DNA of 25,089 nt, from contig JAWLFI010000014.1 in assembly GCA_041685645.1 (NCBI GenBank), positions 1 to 25,089 on the forward strand, read 5' to 3'. Under the pieces are notes generated by a model that saw nothing but the letters and a program-made list of their open reading frames with translations, was not told the DNA's origin and ran no database searches. This document shows, piece after piece, positions 7,632 through 15,569 of this stretch; within the stretch, counting starts at the first letter, position 1, and each line of letters starts with the position of its first letter. This stretch comes from JAWLFI01 sp041685645 (GTDB taxonomy: Bacteria; Bacteroidota; Bacteroidia; Chitinophagales; Saprospiraceae). A program made the translations under genes and the position numbers.

Positions 7632-9902
7632 TCAATATTTGATCCATTTCTTGCTGAGATACCCCTCTGTAGTCACTACCCGAATCCAGTACAAACCCGA
7701 GGGTACATCCGAAAGCAAATACCAATCTTGCTGGCCGGACCAGGTCCGCACACTTTGTCCCAGAGAAGTAAAACATTCTACACTCTTAACTTTTGCATGG
7801 CCAGTGGCCAGACGAAAGCCATTTGATCCCGGATTGGGAAATAAAAGTACCTGCTCATCTGCCAATTGCGAATCAGAAGAAGAGGTGCCGTCAACCATCC
7901 AGGGCGTGCTATAAATAGAAAGTCCCCCTCTGCTATTTCCAACAATCAGTTCAAATTGTCCATTATTATTTAAGTCGTAAAATCGCGGATGAGATCGCTG
8001 TCCTACTCTCAGATTTCCTAGAGGTTCCTCCAGTAAAATCATCGGATCCTCTAATTGCTCGTCCTCAGCATATAACAAAATCTGTCTCGACCCGCTACCT
8101 GTAAGTAACAAAAACTGATCCTCAAATGGCAGGAGTTGCGGCGAACTGAAACCGGTAAACTCATTGGCCGCTCGAGTAAAGACCTCTCCGAAACAAGGAG
8201 TATTTGGAGCCAATTGCTCGTCCGGCTCAAAAGCAGCGCTCCCGATGGAACCCATGTTTTCGAAGTAGTTAATATTTCCACAGGCTAATCCATCAACAGA
8301 GTTCCCATTGCGCTCTCCTATCAACAAATCCCCGAGTCCATCACCATTCACATCTATAATTTGAGGAACTGAAAATTGGCCCACATCAATATCAGCAAAA
8401 TCCACCACTTCGCTAGCAAATTCAAAAGGCTCTCCCTCTCCGGCAATATTCTCAAAGAGAAAGAGTCCGCCTGAAAAACTTCCAACGACCAAATCTATAT
8501 CTCCATCACCATCTATATCGCCAAATGCAGGGGCTAAGCCCTGATGCTGATTACCGGGAAATCGACTCATTTCTAAATAATCATCATCGACCAACTCAAA
8601 ACTCGGTTCTGCCTCAGATCCCGTATTCAAAAATAAATACATGCGAGGCTCTACCATGCCTGCCTCCAATTGAAGACCAAAAGTTCCCACTAATAGATCT
8701 GGCAATCCATCTTGATTAACATCGGCGATGGCTGGAACTGAATGTGCGCTGAGATCTATGGTCAACTCCTCAAGAAAATTTTCTTTCACAAATTTTGCCT
8801 CAAAGCCATCGCTCTCCGCAGAACTATCGTTGTTGTACTGCCATATAAAATTCTGATTCCTCGCTGATGCACTGGAGTTTGGCGCGACGATCAATTCATC
8901 CTCCCCATCATTGTTCACGTCGACGAAATAAGAGCTCAAAAAGCGATTAAATTGAACAGTGATGTCTGAAGAAGGATAATTTACGTCCTGATCCACACCA
9001 AAGGCATTGTCGAGTGTACCCTCGTTGTATAAGGCCACCAATTGATCCGATCCAATGTCACCAATCAACAAATCCATTAAGCCATTGCCGTCTAAATCGC
9101 GAGCTGCTATCGCAGATCCGGCATGTCGCGCACTGGCCACTGCCCCGCCATCTTCCTGCAATCCGCGAGCACAACTGTTGGGATCATTAGATAGAAACAA
9201 GTTTTCACTAAACTCAGATTCGTAAACTTTTGCCCAACAGCGATCCTCCAGAATAAAAACCAGACTATCCAATGGCAAATCGCGTTCCACAGCCATGTTT
9301 TTGTAGAAATAAATGTAACTTCCGGACGGTTCCCAGCTCAACACATCCAAGTCTCCATCGCCATCGACATCTACAATCTCGGGATGATCAATAATACTTA
9401 CATAAGCATTATTAAAGCCACCGGAATTATTTTCGTATTCAATGATATCGCGATGATTTTCAAAAGTAACAGGATCGAAAGCCAAACTACCGGCTTCTTC
9501 CCGGCCTCGAAATACCTGTATACCCCCAATCCCGGGAATATGAGAGTAGGTGAATAAATCCTCAACCCCATCGTTATTATAGTCTCTCACCATTAAAAAA
9601 TTACGCGTCGGAGGAAATATGTCATTATACTCCGGTGCAAAGGTCCACTGATCCCCCACATCATCATAGATAAAACTCAAAACAACTGCCCCTTCCCTAT
9701 CAAAAACCACCAGATCCTGAATTCCATCGCGATTCAAATCTATATTTGAGAATTGGGGCGTGGTAAACCCGCCCGTTAAAGGCATGGCTTTAGTCTCGCC
9801 ATCCAACACAAAGTCGATATCCATCAACTCGTATTGTGCCGATACGCCAAAGCTCAGCATACAAATCAAAGCAATAAAAAAATGCGATTGAAATAGACTC
9901 AT
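7632..9902 (-). CDS. secreted VCBS/FG-GAP repeat protein with T9SS C-terminal sorting domain
   Basis: A 756-aa exported protein. Residues 1-23 form a signal peptide ending near FGVSAQ. Nine calcium-binding-type Dx(N/D)xDG motifs recur at about residues 55, 107, 178, 269, 328, 394, 462, 517 and 643 (for example DVDGDGDLDVL, DIDGDGDIDLVVG, DVNGDGLGDLLIG), the pattern of FG-GAP/VCBS beta-propeller blades. The last 70 residues (LFPNPGSNGFRL..., ending GYLSKKWIKY) are a type A T9SS sorting domain, removed on export through the outer membrane. Cysteines are few and no enzymatic domain is seen, so a surface adhesion or scaffold role is possible but inferred. The T9SS machinery itself is not in the window. 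The gene diverges from the antiporter gene across 132 bp. Confidence 0.92.
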   Translation of the reverse strand: MSLFQSHFFIALICMLSFGVSAQYELMDIDFVLDGETKAMPLTGGFTTPQFSNIDLNRDGIQDLVVFDREGAVVLSFIYDDVGDQWTFAPEYNDIFPPTRNFLMVRDYNNDGVEDLFTYSHIPGIGGIQVFRGREEAGSLAFDPVTFENHRDIIEYENNSGGFNNAYVSIIDHPEIVDVDGDGDLDVLSWEPSGSYIYFYKNMAVERDLPLDSLVFILEDRCWAKVYESEFSENLFLSNDPNSCARGLQEDGGAVASARHAGSAIAARDLDGNGLMDLLIGDIGSDQLVALYNEGTLDNAFGVDQDVNYPSSDITVQFNRFLSSYFVDVNNDGEDELIVAPNSSASARNQNFIWQYNNDSSAESDGFEAKFVKENFLEELTIDLSAHSVPAIADVNQDGLPDLLVGTFGLQLEAGMVEPRMYLFLNTGSEAEPSFELVDDDYLEMSRFPGNQHQGLAPAFGDIDGDGDIDLVVGSFSGGLFLFENIAGEGEPFEFASEVVDFADIDVGQFSVPQIIDVNGDGLGDLLIGERNGNSVDGLACGNINYFENMGSIGSAAFEPDEQLAPNTPCFGEVFTRAANEFTGFSSPQLLPFEDQFLLLTGSGSRQILLYAEDEQLEDPMILLEEPLGNLRVGQRSHPRFYDLNNNGQFELIVGNSRGGLSIYSTPWMVDGTSSSDSQLADEQVLLFPNPGSNGFRLATGHAKVKSVECFTSLGQSVRTWSGQQDWYLLSDVPSGLYWIRVVTTEGYLSKKWIKY

Positions 9903-10034
9903 TTTATATCTTTATATTTATTGCATATTCCTGATCCGTAATAATACAGTATTTTGGAGAAAAATTCTTTGCCTTTCTCATTAAATTCCTGCGTTTCTGC
10001 AAAAAGGGACGAGTTCCAACCCAAAAACCGACCT

Positions 10035-12089
10035 ATGCACAGTCTGGCTTTTATTGCTAAGCACATCATATATATAGCTCTGATCTGTGTAGTCTTAGCT
10101 CCTTCCTATTCCATCAACGCACAAAATGGGAAATTGGTTTCTTCTCCAGGATGGTCGAAAATCAGCGTTGCTTCCGAAAATGTAAATCTTCACTATTCCG
10201 ATACTACAGCTGAACAAGTCAGCTTAAAAATCAATGGAGAAACGCACAGCCTGCCGCTGCAAGAAGGCATGGCCTCACTCCCTGTCACACCGGATGCCGG
10301 AGGGCAACTCCTTTATCTGAAGGCAACTGACAAAAGGCAACTTATTCACCTTCATGCAGATGAGTTGGGGCAAGCACAAATCACGAGAATTCCACTTTGG
10401 TTGTCTATCTTACCACCCTTGGTAGCCATTGGATTGGCTTTGCTTCTCAAGGAAGTCATCATATCCTTGTTTGTAGGAGTATGGATGGGCGCTTTCATAG
10501 CCGGCGGACTGCGCTGGACATCTCTGTGGTACTATTTTGAGTCCTTGTTTTTTACTCTTCAGAAATACGTGATTCAGGCGCTCAATCACTCCGGCCACCT
10601 CAGCGTCATTGTATTTTCGTTGCTGATCGGCGGAATGGTCGCCATTATATCGAAAAACGGTGGCATGGCCGGCGTCGTTCTACAACTTTCGAAATACGCC
10701 AAAGGTCGCAGAAGCACTCAGTTTGTGACCTGGCTTCTCGGAGTCGCCATCTTTTTCGACGACTATGCCAATACGCTCATTGTGGGCAATACGATGCGCG
10801 CCGTCACTGACCGATTCCATATTTCCCGGGAGAAACTCGCCTATATCGTGGACAGCACAGCAGCCCCCATCGCAGCCGTTGCCTTCATTACCACCTGGAT
10901 CGGTGCAGAACTCGGATATATTGAAAGCGGCCTCGATATCATCGAGGGCTGGACGAGAACGGAAACGCCCTATGCCATTTTCCTTCAGTCCCTAAAGTAC
11001 TCCTTCTACCCTGTTTTAACCCTGTCGTTCATTCTCATGCTCATTTATCAGAAAAGAGATTACGGTCCCATGTGGCGGGCTGAGCAACGAGCCATTCAAA
11101 GCGAAGACCAGCCGGACGCTTTGCATTTAAAAACCGATAGTCAAGAGGAAGACCTATCGCCACTCCCCAATAGTGGACGGCACGCCCTGGATGCCATTAT
11201 TCCCATTCTCGCAGTCATTATGATTACCATGCTGGGATTGTGGATGACCGGAATGAATGCCACATGGGAAGAAATGCAAGCCGCCGGCATAGATGTCCCC
11301 CACCGATTCTCCGCAATTTGGTCAGGCATGGACGGCCTCTGGGCTGAGCCCGTCTCTGTCTTCATGAAGCTCGGAAAGGTCATTGGGCTGGCCGACTCTT
11401 ACATCGGTCTGCTCTGGGGATCTCTATCCGGTGTCATCCTGGCCATTCTCATCAGCGCCTACCGGGGGAGCATGAAGCTGACTGAAGGGATTCACTGGAT
11501 GTCCGTGGGTTTTAAAACCATGTTGCCCGCCATTTTAATCCTCACCATGGCCTGGTCATTGGCTATTACGACAGAAGAACTGCAGACAGCTGACTTTTTG
11601 GCTTCTCTAGTCCAGGATAGCCTCAACCCTTATTTCCTTCCCCCATTGGTATTCATTCTATCGGCCGTCATCGCCTTCTCTACCGGTTCGAGTTGGAGTA
11701 CCATGGCGATCCTCTTTCCCATTGTTATTCCCACCAGTTGGGCCGTCAGCCAGAGCGCCGGCCTTCCGCCCGACATCGCCTACCAAATTCTGCTCAATGT
11801 CATAGCCACCGTATTGGCAGCTTCTGTCCTCGGAGATCATTGTTCCCCCATTTCAGATACTACCATTCTCTCCTCTCTAGCTTCTGGCTGTGACCACATA
11901 GAGCACGTGCGCACCCAGTTGCCCTATGCGCTTACCGTAGGTCTCATCAGCTTTCTCTGTGTTTTTCTAGCCACCTTTTTAGGTGGCAGTTGGAGTGTTT
12001 CTATTCTCTTACTTATCGGTGCACTCGTCGTTCTCTGGTTCTGGATTCGATGGAAAGGTCGGGCATTGGACGCAACAGATCGGCCTTAG
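10035..12089 (+). CDS. NhaC-family Na+/H+ antiporter with N-terminal extracytoplasmic domain
   Basis: From the ATG at 10035 the protein is 684 aa and opens with a signal-peptide-like stretch (IIYIALICVVLAPSYSINAQ). The frame is open further upstream to a TTG at 9954, but that would bury the signal. Residues of about 30-115 form a hydrophilic, probably beta-rich extracytoplasmic segment, followed by many membrane helices. NhaC-family marks include FFDDYANTLIVGNTMR (D242-D243), DSTAAPIAAVAFITTW, STGSSWSTMAILFPI, and VLGDHCSPISDTTILSS near residue 601. Such proteins exchange Na+ (or organic acids/Na+ in relatives) for H+ across the inner membrane. The appended N-terminal domain is not part of the minimal NhaC fold. 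A COX3-like gene starts 15 nt after its stop, suggesting one transcript. Confidence 0.88.
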   Translation: MHSLAFIAKHIIYIALICVVLAPSYSINAQNGKLVSSPGWSKISVASENVNLHYSDTTAEQVSLKINGETHSLPLQEGMASLPVTPDAGGQLLYLKATDKRQLIHLHADELGQAQITRIPLWLSILPPLVAIGLALLLKEVIISLFVGVWMGAFIAGGLRWTSLWYYFESLFFTLQKYVIQALNHSGHLSVIVFSLLIGGMVAIISKNGGMAGVVLQLSKYAKGRRSTQFVTWLLGVAIFFDDYANTLIVGNTMRAVTDRFHISREKLAYIVDSTAAPIAAVAFITTWIGAELGYIESGLDIIEGWTRTETPYAIFLQSLKYSFYPVLTLSFILMLIYQKRDYGPMWRAEQRAIQSEDQPDALHLKTDSQEEDLSPLPNSGRHALDAIIPILAVIMITMLGLWMTGMNATWEEMQAAGIDVPHRFSAIWSGMDGLWAEPVSVFMKLGKVIGLADSYIGLLWGSLSGVILAILISAYRGSMKLTEGIHWMSVGFKTMLPAILILTMAWSLAITTEELQTADFLASLVQDSLNPYFLPPLVFILSAVIAFSTGSSWSTMAILFPIVIPTSWAVSQSAGLPPDIAYQILLNVIATVLAASVLGDHCSPISDTTILSSLASGCDHIEHVRTQLPYALTVGLISFLCVFLATFLGGSWSVSILLLIGALVVLWFWIRWKGRALDATDRP

Positions 12090-12104
12090 ATATGTTATTC
12101 GTTT

Positions 12105-12719
12105 ATGAAATATAAAAAATACGACGATCCCAAGGAAGATAATTTTTTCGGGACCGCTTTTTTATTGTATTTGGTCCTGGCAGCCATTTCATTCTTGTTT
12201 TTGGGCGTCATGGGTGCCTATATGTACAATCGGGCGCTCTTCGATTTGCCCGGCATGCAGATACCTGAAATTTTTTACCTCAGCACCTTACTCATCGTCG
12301 GCATAAGTTATCTCGTTAGATCTGCCCGCCACCACTACGACCAATCCGATTTTAATTCCCTTTATCTCCGCTGGCAGCTCATTTTGGCAGGCTTGCTCCT
12401 CTTCATCGTGCTGCAAATCTACGGTTGGGTCAGCCTGATCGACTCGGGCATATCTGCGGACACCAACAATTCAGTCGGATATCTCTACGTATTATCTTCC
12501 CTGCATATCGTGCATATTTTGATTGGCTTCCCCTTTCACATCAAAGAGTTGTGGAGACAGTATCGGGCACAAAGGGAAGGTGATTTTTCTAAGATGGAGT
12601 ATTTGTCTCAGGAGAACCGCAAGAACCAGATTTTTCTCATCGGTCGGTACTGGCACTTTTTAGATCTGCTTTGGATCATTCTCATGGTCTTCTTCATTGT
12701 CAACACATATTTCTGGTAG
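12105..12719 (+). CDS. cytochrome c oxidase subunit III-like membrane protein
   Basis: A 204-aa protein with five predicted membrane helices, beginning about residues 18-40 (FLLYLVLAAISFLFLGVMGA) and ending in IGRYWHFLDLLWIILMVFF near 180-198. The YWHFLDLLWI signature and the SSLHIVHILIG segment (about 130-140) are typical of heme-copper oxidase subunit III, which binds no redox metal and stabilises the oxidase core. Bacterial short forms are about 190-210 aa, so length is normal. No subunit I, II or IV gene is present; the only partner is the antiporter gene 15 nt upstream. It may be a detached oxidase subunit or a paralogue used elsewhere; the sequence cannot distinguish these. Confidence 0.85.
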   Translation: MKYKKYDDPKEDNFFGTAFLLYLVLAAISFLFLGVMGAYMYNRALFDLPGMQIPEIFYLSTLLIVGISYLVRSARHHYDQSDFNSLYLRWQLILAGLLLFIVLQIYGWVSLIDSGISADTNNSVGYLYVLSSLHIVHILIGFPFHIKELWRQYRAQREGDFSKMEYLSQENRKNQIFLIGRYWHFLDLLWIILMVFFIVNTYFW

Positions 12720-12747
12720 GCCTTTTTTATTTTGGATTTGGCCGTGC

Positions 12748-12794
12748 CCCCGGACCGCCGACAGTTATAGCGTGATCAGCACGGCGGTCCGGGG
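12748..12794. repeat. 13-bp perfect hairpin, left end of the GC-rich element
   Basis: CCCCGGACCGCCG (12748-12760) pairs perfectly with CGGCGGTCCGGGG (12782-12794) around a 21-nt loop containing the palindrome TGATCA. It lies 28 nt after the COX3-like stop, but no T-run follows, so it is not a classical terminator. Its framework matches the right-end hairpin with compensating changes. Confidence 0.75.
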
Positions 12795-12815
12795 TCGGGT
12801 CATCCGTGGCTATCG

Positions 12816-12841
12816 GTCCCGCCTTTTTTAAAGGGCGGGAC
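12816..12841. repeat. 11-bp hairpin within the GC-rich element
   Basis: GTCCCGCC (12816-12823) pairs with GGCGGGAC (12834-12841), extended inward by one G-U and two A-T pairs to a four-base loop. A T-tract lies inside the loop side rather than after the stem, so termination is unlikely on the plus strand. Confidence 0.65.
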
Positions 12842-12863
12842 GCCACCGCCCTTCGGCGGCGGC
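12842..12863. repeat. 9-position hairpin with CTTC loop
   Basis: GCCACCGCC (12842-12850) and GGCGGCGGC (12855-12863) pair at eight of nine positions around CTTC. It directly abuts the preceding hairpin with no spacer, which would allow coaxial stacking in an RNA. Confidence 0.6.
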
Positions 12864-13035
12864 CCACTCCTACCCCTCACGGGGGCTTTCCGGCCCAGGC
12901 GGCTGAACCCTTTCCACACAATTCCACACCGAAGGGTCAAATCAAAGCAATGCAGCAAAAGATATCGGGACTGTTCAAAAGATGCATCTGCTTCGGGTTA
13001 GGGATAGTAGGTGACCCGAGCCGCAGGCGAAGGGT

Positions 13036-13068
13036 GTCCCGAGCACGGCAACTGCCGGGCTCGAGGAC
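13036..13068. repeat. 13-bp interrupted hairpin within the GC-rich element
   Basis: GTCCCGAGC-A-CGGC (13036-13049) pairs with GCCG-G-GCTCG-A-GGAC (13054-13068) with one A/G mismatch, one bulged A and an AACT loop. The 5' arm shares CCCGAGC with 13015-13021, so an alternative pairing partner exists. Confidence 0.65.
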
Positions 13069-13089
13069 CGACAGCACCGCATAGCCCGA

Positions 13090-13182
13090 CCCTCTCCGCC
13101 CCTGCATGTAATCTCGGCCGGCAACTCCGGGTGGATCCGTGGAATAAGCAATATTCTGTCAGATGAATGCCGGCGGAGAGGG
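13090..13182. repeat. 11-bp closing stem, right end of the GC-rich element
   Basis: CCCTCTCCGCC (13090-13100) pairs perfectly with GGCGGAGAGGG (13172-13182), enclosing 71 nt that hold smaller dyads (CGGCCG, GGATCC, AATATT). The enclosed stretch would form a multi-branched or long-loop domain. GGGGAACCCC follows immediately at 13180-13189. Confidence 0.65.
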
Positions 13183-13254
13183 GAACCCCCTAAAAAATAT
13201 ATAGAAAAAATTGAATATTGAAAGGTAAGGGCTATTCTAAGCCTGAATTCCTTT

Positions 13255-13262
13255 TATCTTTG
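13255..13262 (+). promoter_or_regulatory. probable purL promoter -7 element
   Basis: TATCTTTG is an exact match to the Bacteroidota sigma-ABfr -7 consensus TAnnTTTG. It lies 51 nt before the purL ATG in AT-rich DNA just outside the GC-rich element. I see no TTTG at the ideal -33 spacing, so only the -7 half is supported. Confidence 0.5.
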
Positions 13263-13313
13263 TGCGGAGATGACGAAAATGGGTTGAAATACTAACGGAC
13301 ACAATACGAAATC

Positions 13314-15551
13314 ATGAAAGCTTCATTAGCAACTACGGACGTATCAATCGCGGAATCCCTGGGTCTGAGTGGGGAAGAGTACGAAATGATCAAGGAGTAC
13401 CTGGGGCGAACCCCCAATTTCACTGAACTGTCGATCTACTCAGTCATGTGGTCGGAGCACTGCAGCTATAAAAACTCCATCAAATACCTCAAAACACTGC
13501 CCAATACGGGGGAACACCTGCTGGTGGGAGCCGGTGAAGAGAATGCCGGTTTGGTGGATATTGGCGATGGTCTGGGTTGTGCCTTTAAAATCGAATCGCA
13601 CAATCACCCTTCGGCCATTGAGCCTTATCAAGGGGCAGCTACCGGAGTAGGCGGAATACACAGAGATATTTTCACTATGGGAGCTCGCCCCATTGCGGCG
13701 CTCAATTCCCTGCGATTTGGAGACCCGAACAATAAGCACATGCGACACCTCATTCGCGGGGTGGTCAAGGGGATTGGAGATTATGGGAATTGCCTTGGGG
13801 TGCCGACGGTAGGTGGAGAAGTGTACTTTGAAGACTGTTATCAACAAAACATATTAGTCAATGCCATGTCGGCGGGCATCGTCAAAGCCGGAGAAACGAT
13901 CACAGCCAGTGCGGATGGGCCCGGCAATTCGGTGTTTATCGTAGGATCAGCTACCGGAAAAGATGGGATTCACGGAGCGACCTTTGCCTCCGCCGAATTA
14001 ACAGAAGATAGTGCAGATGATCTGCCTTCTGTGCAGGTGGGAGACCCCTTTCAGGAGAAGTTGCTATTAGAAGCGAGTTTGGAAGCGATACAAACCGGAG
14101 CACTAGTCGGCATGCAAGATATGGGAGCTGCCGGTATTTCTTGTTCTACTTCAGAGATGAGTGCAAAAAGTGGTACGGGCATGAAAATCAATTTGGATAA
14201 AGTGCCGACTCGTCAAGACGATATGGAGCCCTTCGAAATATTGCTTTCAGAGAGTCAGGAGCGCATGCTGGTGGTAGTGAAAAAAGGAAGAGAACAAGAG
14301 ATTTTAGATGTTTTCGATAAATGGGATTTGGAATGTAGTGAAATTGGAGAAGTCACGGATACCCAAATGTTAGAATTTTATTTTCAGGGACAAAAAGTAG
14401 CTCATATTCCGGCCGATAGTCTGGTGCTGGGTGGGGGTGCTCCCGTTTATGACCGAAGTTATCGCACCCCGGGTTATTTGTCTGAAGTCAAAGCTTTCGA
14501 TCCCGACAAAATTGAGGTGCCAAAAAACCTCAAGGAAGTGGCTGAATTTATAATCAGCCGCCCCAGCATTGCATCCAAGTCGTGGATTTATGAGCAATAC
14601 GATCACACGGTGCGAACCAACAATCTCAACACCCTCCATCCTTCTGATGCATCCGTCGTTCGGGTAAAGGGCACAAAGAAAGCCCTGGCCATGAGTGTAG
14701 ATTGTAATAGTGCCTATATAGAGGCTGACCCCGAGGTAGGGACGATGATTGCAGTGAGTGAGGCAGCTCGCAATGTGAGCTGTAGTGGTGCACACCCCAT
14801 GGCTATCACCAATTGCCTCAATTTTGGCAATCCCTATAATGAGGAAGTGTACTATCAATTTGTAAAAGCAATTGCCGGCATGAGACAGGCCTGTGAAGCC
14901 TTCAACACTCCTGTTACGGGAGGGAATGTGAGCTTTTATAACGAGTCTCAGGGAAAATCCGGAGCCGAGCCCGTTTTTCCGACACCCGTTATTGGTATGT
15001 TGGGATTGATTCAGGATACTGCTAAGATCTGTCAGTCCTCTTTTGGCCATCCGGGAGACCTCATCTATATGTTGGGGCCACTCAATGAAAATATTTCATG
15101 CAGTACCTATGTGAGAAAGTATCACAACATTCGATATTCTCCTGCCCCATTTTTCAATATGGACAAAGAGATTGACGTTCAAAAGATAGTCAGAATGCTG
15201 ATAGAGGAAGAATTCTTAGAATCTGCCCATGATGTGTCCGATGGAGGCACCTTCACTTCTTTAGTGGAGAGTGCTACAGCATCGAATTTGGGCTTTGAAG
15301 TCAGATCGAAGCCGGGACTGCGCAAAGATGCCTTTTGGTTTGGTGAATCGCAAAGTCGTATCCTCGTCACTATTACTCCGGAGCGTCAGGGATCATTTCA
15401 GGAATTTTTGAATGCACATGACTATCAACATGTGTGCAGATTAGGTAGAGTGACAAAGGGAGAAGTCTTTATCGATGAGGAATCGTGGGGAGACATCGAC
15501 CATTGGGGAAAAATTTACAAGGAGGGATTTACCCATATTATTGAATCATAA
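13314..15551 (+). CDS. purL: phosphoribosylformylglycinamidine synthase subunit PurL (small type)
   Basis: A 745-aa small-type PurL, the ATP-dependent amidotransferase subunit that converts FGAR to FGAM in de novo purine synthesis, working with PurQ and PurS. Seen: MWSEHCSYKNS at about 45-55 with the conserved H49, FKIESHNHPSAIEPYQGAAT at about 91-110 (E94 and following ATP/Mg residues), GVGGIHRDIFTMGARP, and paired AIRS-like halves with GMQDMGAAGISCS and a later DVSDGG. Length is typical of the PurL used with separate PurS and PurQ, as opposed to the about 1200-aa fused form. purQ and purS are not in the window. The start ATG follows a -7 element by 51 nt; a lipoprotein gene begins 18 nt after the stop. 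Confidence 0.97.
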   Translation: MKASLATTDVSIAESLGLSGEEYEMIKEYLGRTPNFTELSIYSVMWSEHCSYKNSIKYLKTLPNTGEHLLVGAGEENAGLVDIGDGLGCAFKIESHNHPSAIEPYQGAATGVGGIHRDIFTMGARPIAALNSLRFGDPNNKHMRHLIRGVVKGIGDYGNCLGVPTVGGEVYFEDCYQQNILVNAMSAGIVKAGETITASADGPGNSVFIVGSATGKDGIHGATFASAELTEDSADDLPSVQVGDPFQEKLLLEASLEAIQTGALVGMQDMGAAGISCSTSEMSAKSGTGMKINLDKVPTRQDDMEPFEILLSESQERMLVVVKKGREQEILDVFDKWDLECSEIGEVTDTQMLEFYFQGQKVAHIPADSLVLGGGAPVYDRSYRTPGYLSEVKAFDPDKIEVPKNLKEVAEFIISRPSIASKSWIYEQYDHTVRTNNLNTLHPSDASVVRVKGTKKALAMSVDCNSAYIEADPEVGTMIAVSEAARNVSCSGAHPMAITNCLNFGNPYNEEVYYQFVKAIAGMRQACEAFNTPVTGGNVSFYNESQGKSGAEPVFPTPVIGMLGLIQDTAKICQSSFGHPGDLIYMLGPLNENISCSTYVRKYHNIRYSPAPFFNMDKEIDVQKIVRMLIEEEFLESAHDVSDGGTFTSLVESATASNLGFEVRSKPGLRKDAFWFGESQSRILVTITPERQGSFQEFLNAHDYQHVCRLGRVTKGEVFIDEESWGDIDHWGKIYKEGFTHIIES

Positions 15552-15569
15552 AAGAAAAACGAACAACAT

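Larger units (their letters stand above)
12741..13190. repeat. GC-rich, hairpin-dense non-coding element (candidate mobile repeat or structured RNA)
   Basis: About 450 bp with roughly 62% G+C by hand count, against about 32% in the following 120 bp (13191-13310) and an AT-rich 20 bp on the left. Boundaries are abrupt. Strong hairpins fill it: 12748-12794, 12816-12841, 12842-12863, 13036-13068 and 13090-13182, plus the palindrome AGATGCATCT (12980-12989). Direct repeats include TTCCACAC (12912, 12922), CCCGAGC (13015, 13038) and ATCCGTGG (12802, 13135). One plus-strand frame (12806-13084) is open, but it tracks the GC-rich hairpins and has no protein-like features. I infer either a dispersed non-autonomous repeat or a structured RNA; copy number cannot be judged from one window. 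Confidence 0.55.

Noticed and set aside
9954..10034. Upstream TTG start for the NhaC gene
   Set aside because: It would place 27 polar residues before an obvious signal peptide that begins at the ATG at 10035.
12748..12794. Terminator for the COX3-like gene
   Set aside because: The stem is strong but no T-tract follows on the plus strand, and its sequence framework is shared with the other end of the GC-rich element, so it fits better as part of that element.
12806..13084. Open plus-strand frame of 92 codons inside the GC-rich element
   Set aside because: It follows the hairpins, is rich in R/P/G with no domain, signal or helix pattern, and lacks conserved features. GC-rich sequence gives long open frames by chance.
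12741..13190. CRISPR array or tRNA cluster in the GC-rich region
   Set aside because: Short repeats are not regularly spaced, no repeat-spacer unit of 50-75 bp exists, and no cloverleaf with T-loop GTTCRA consensus was found.
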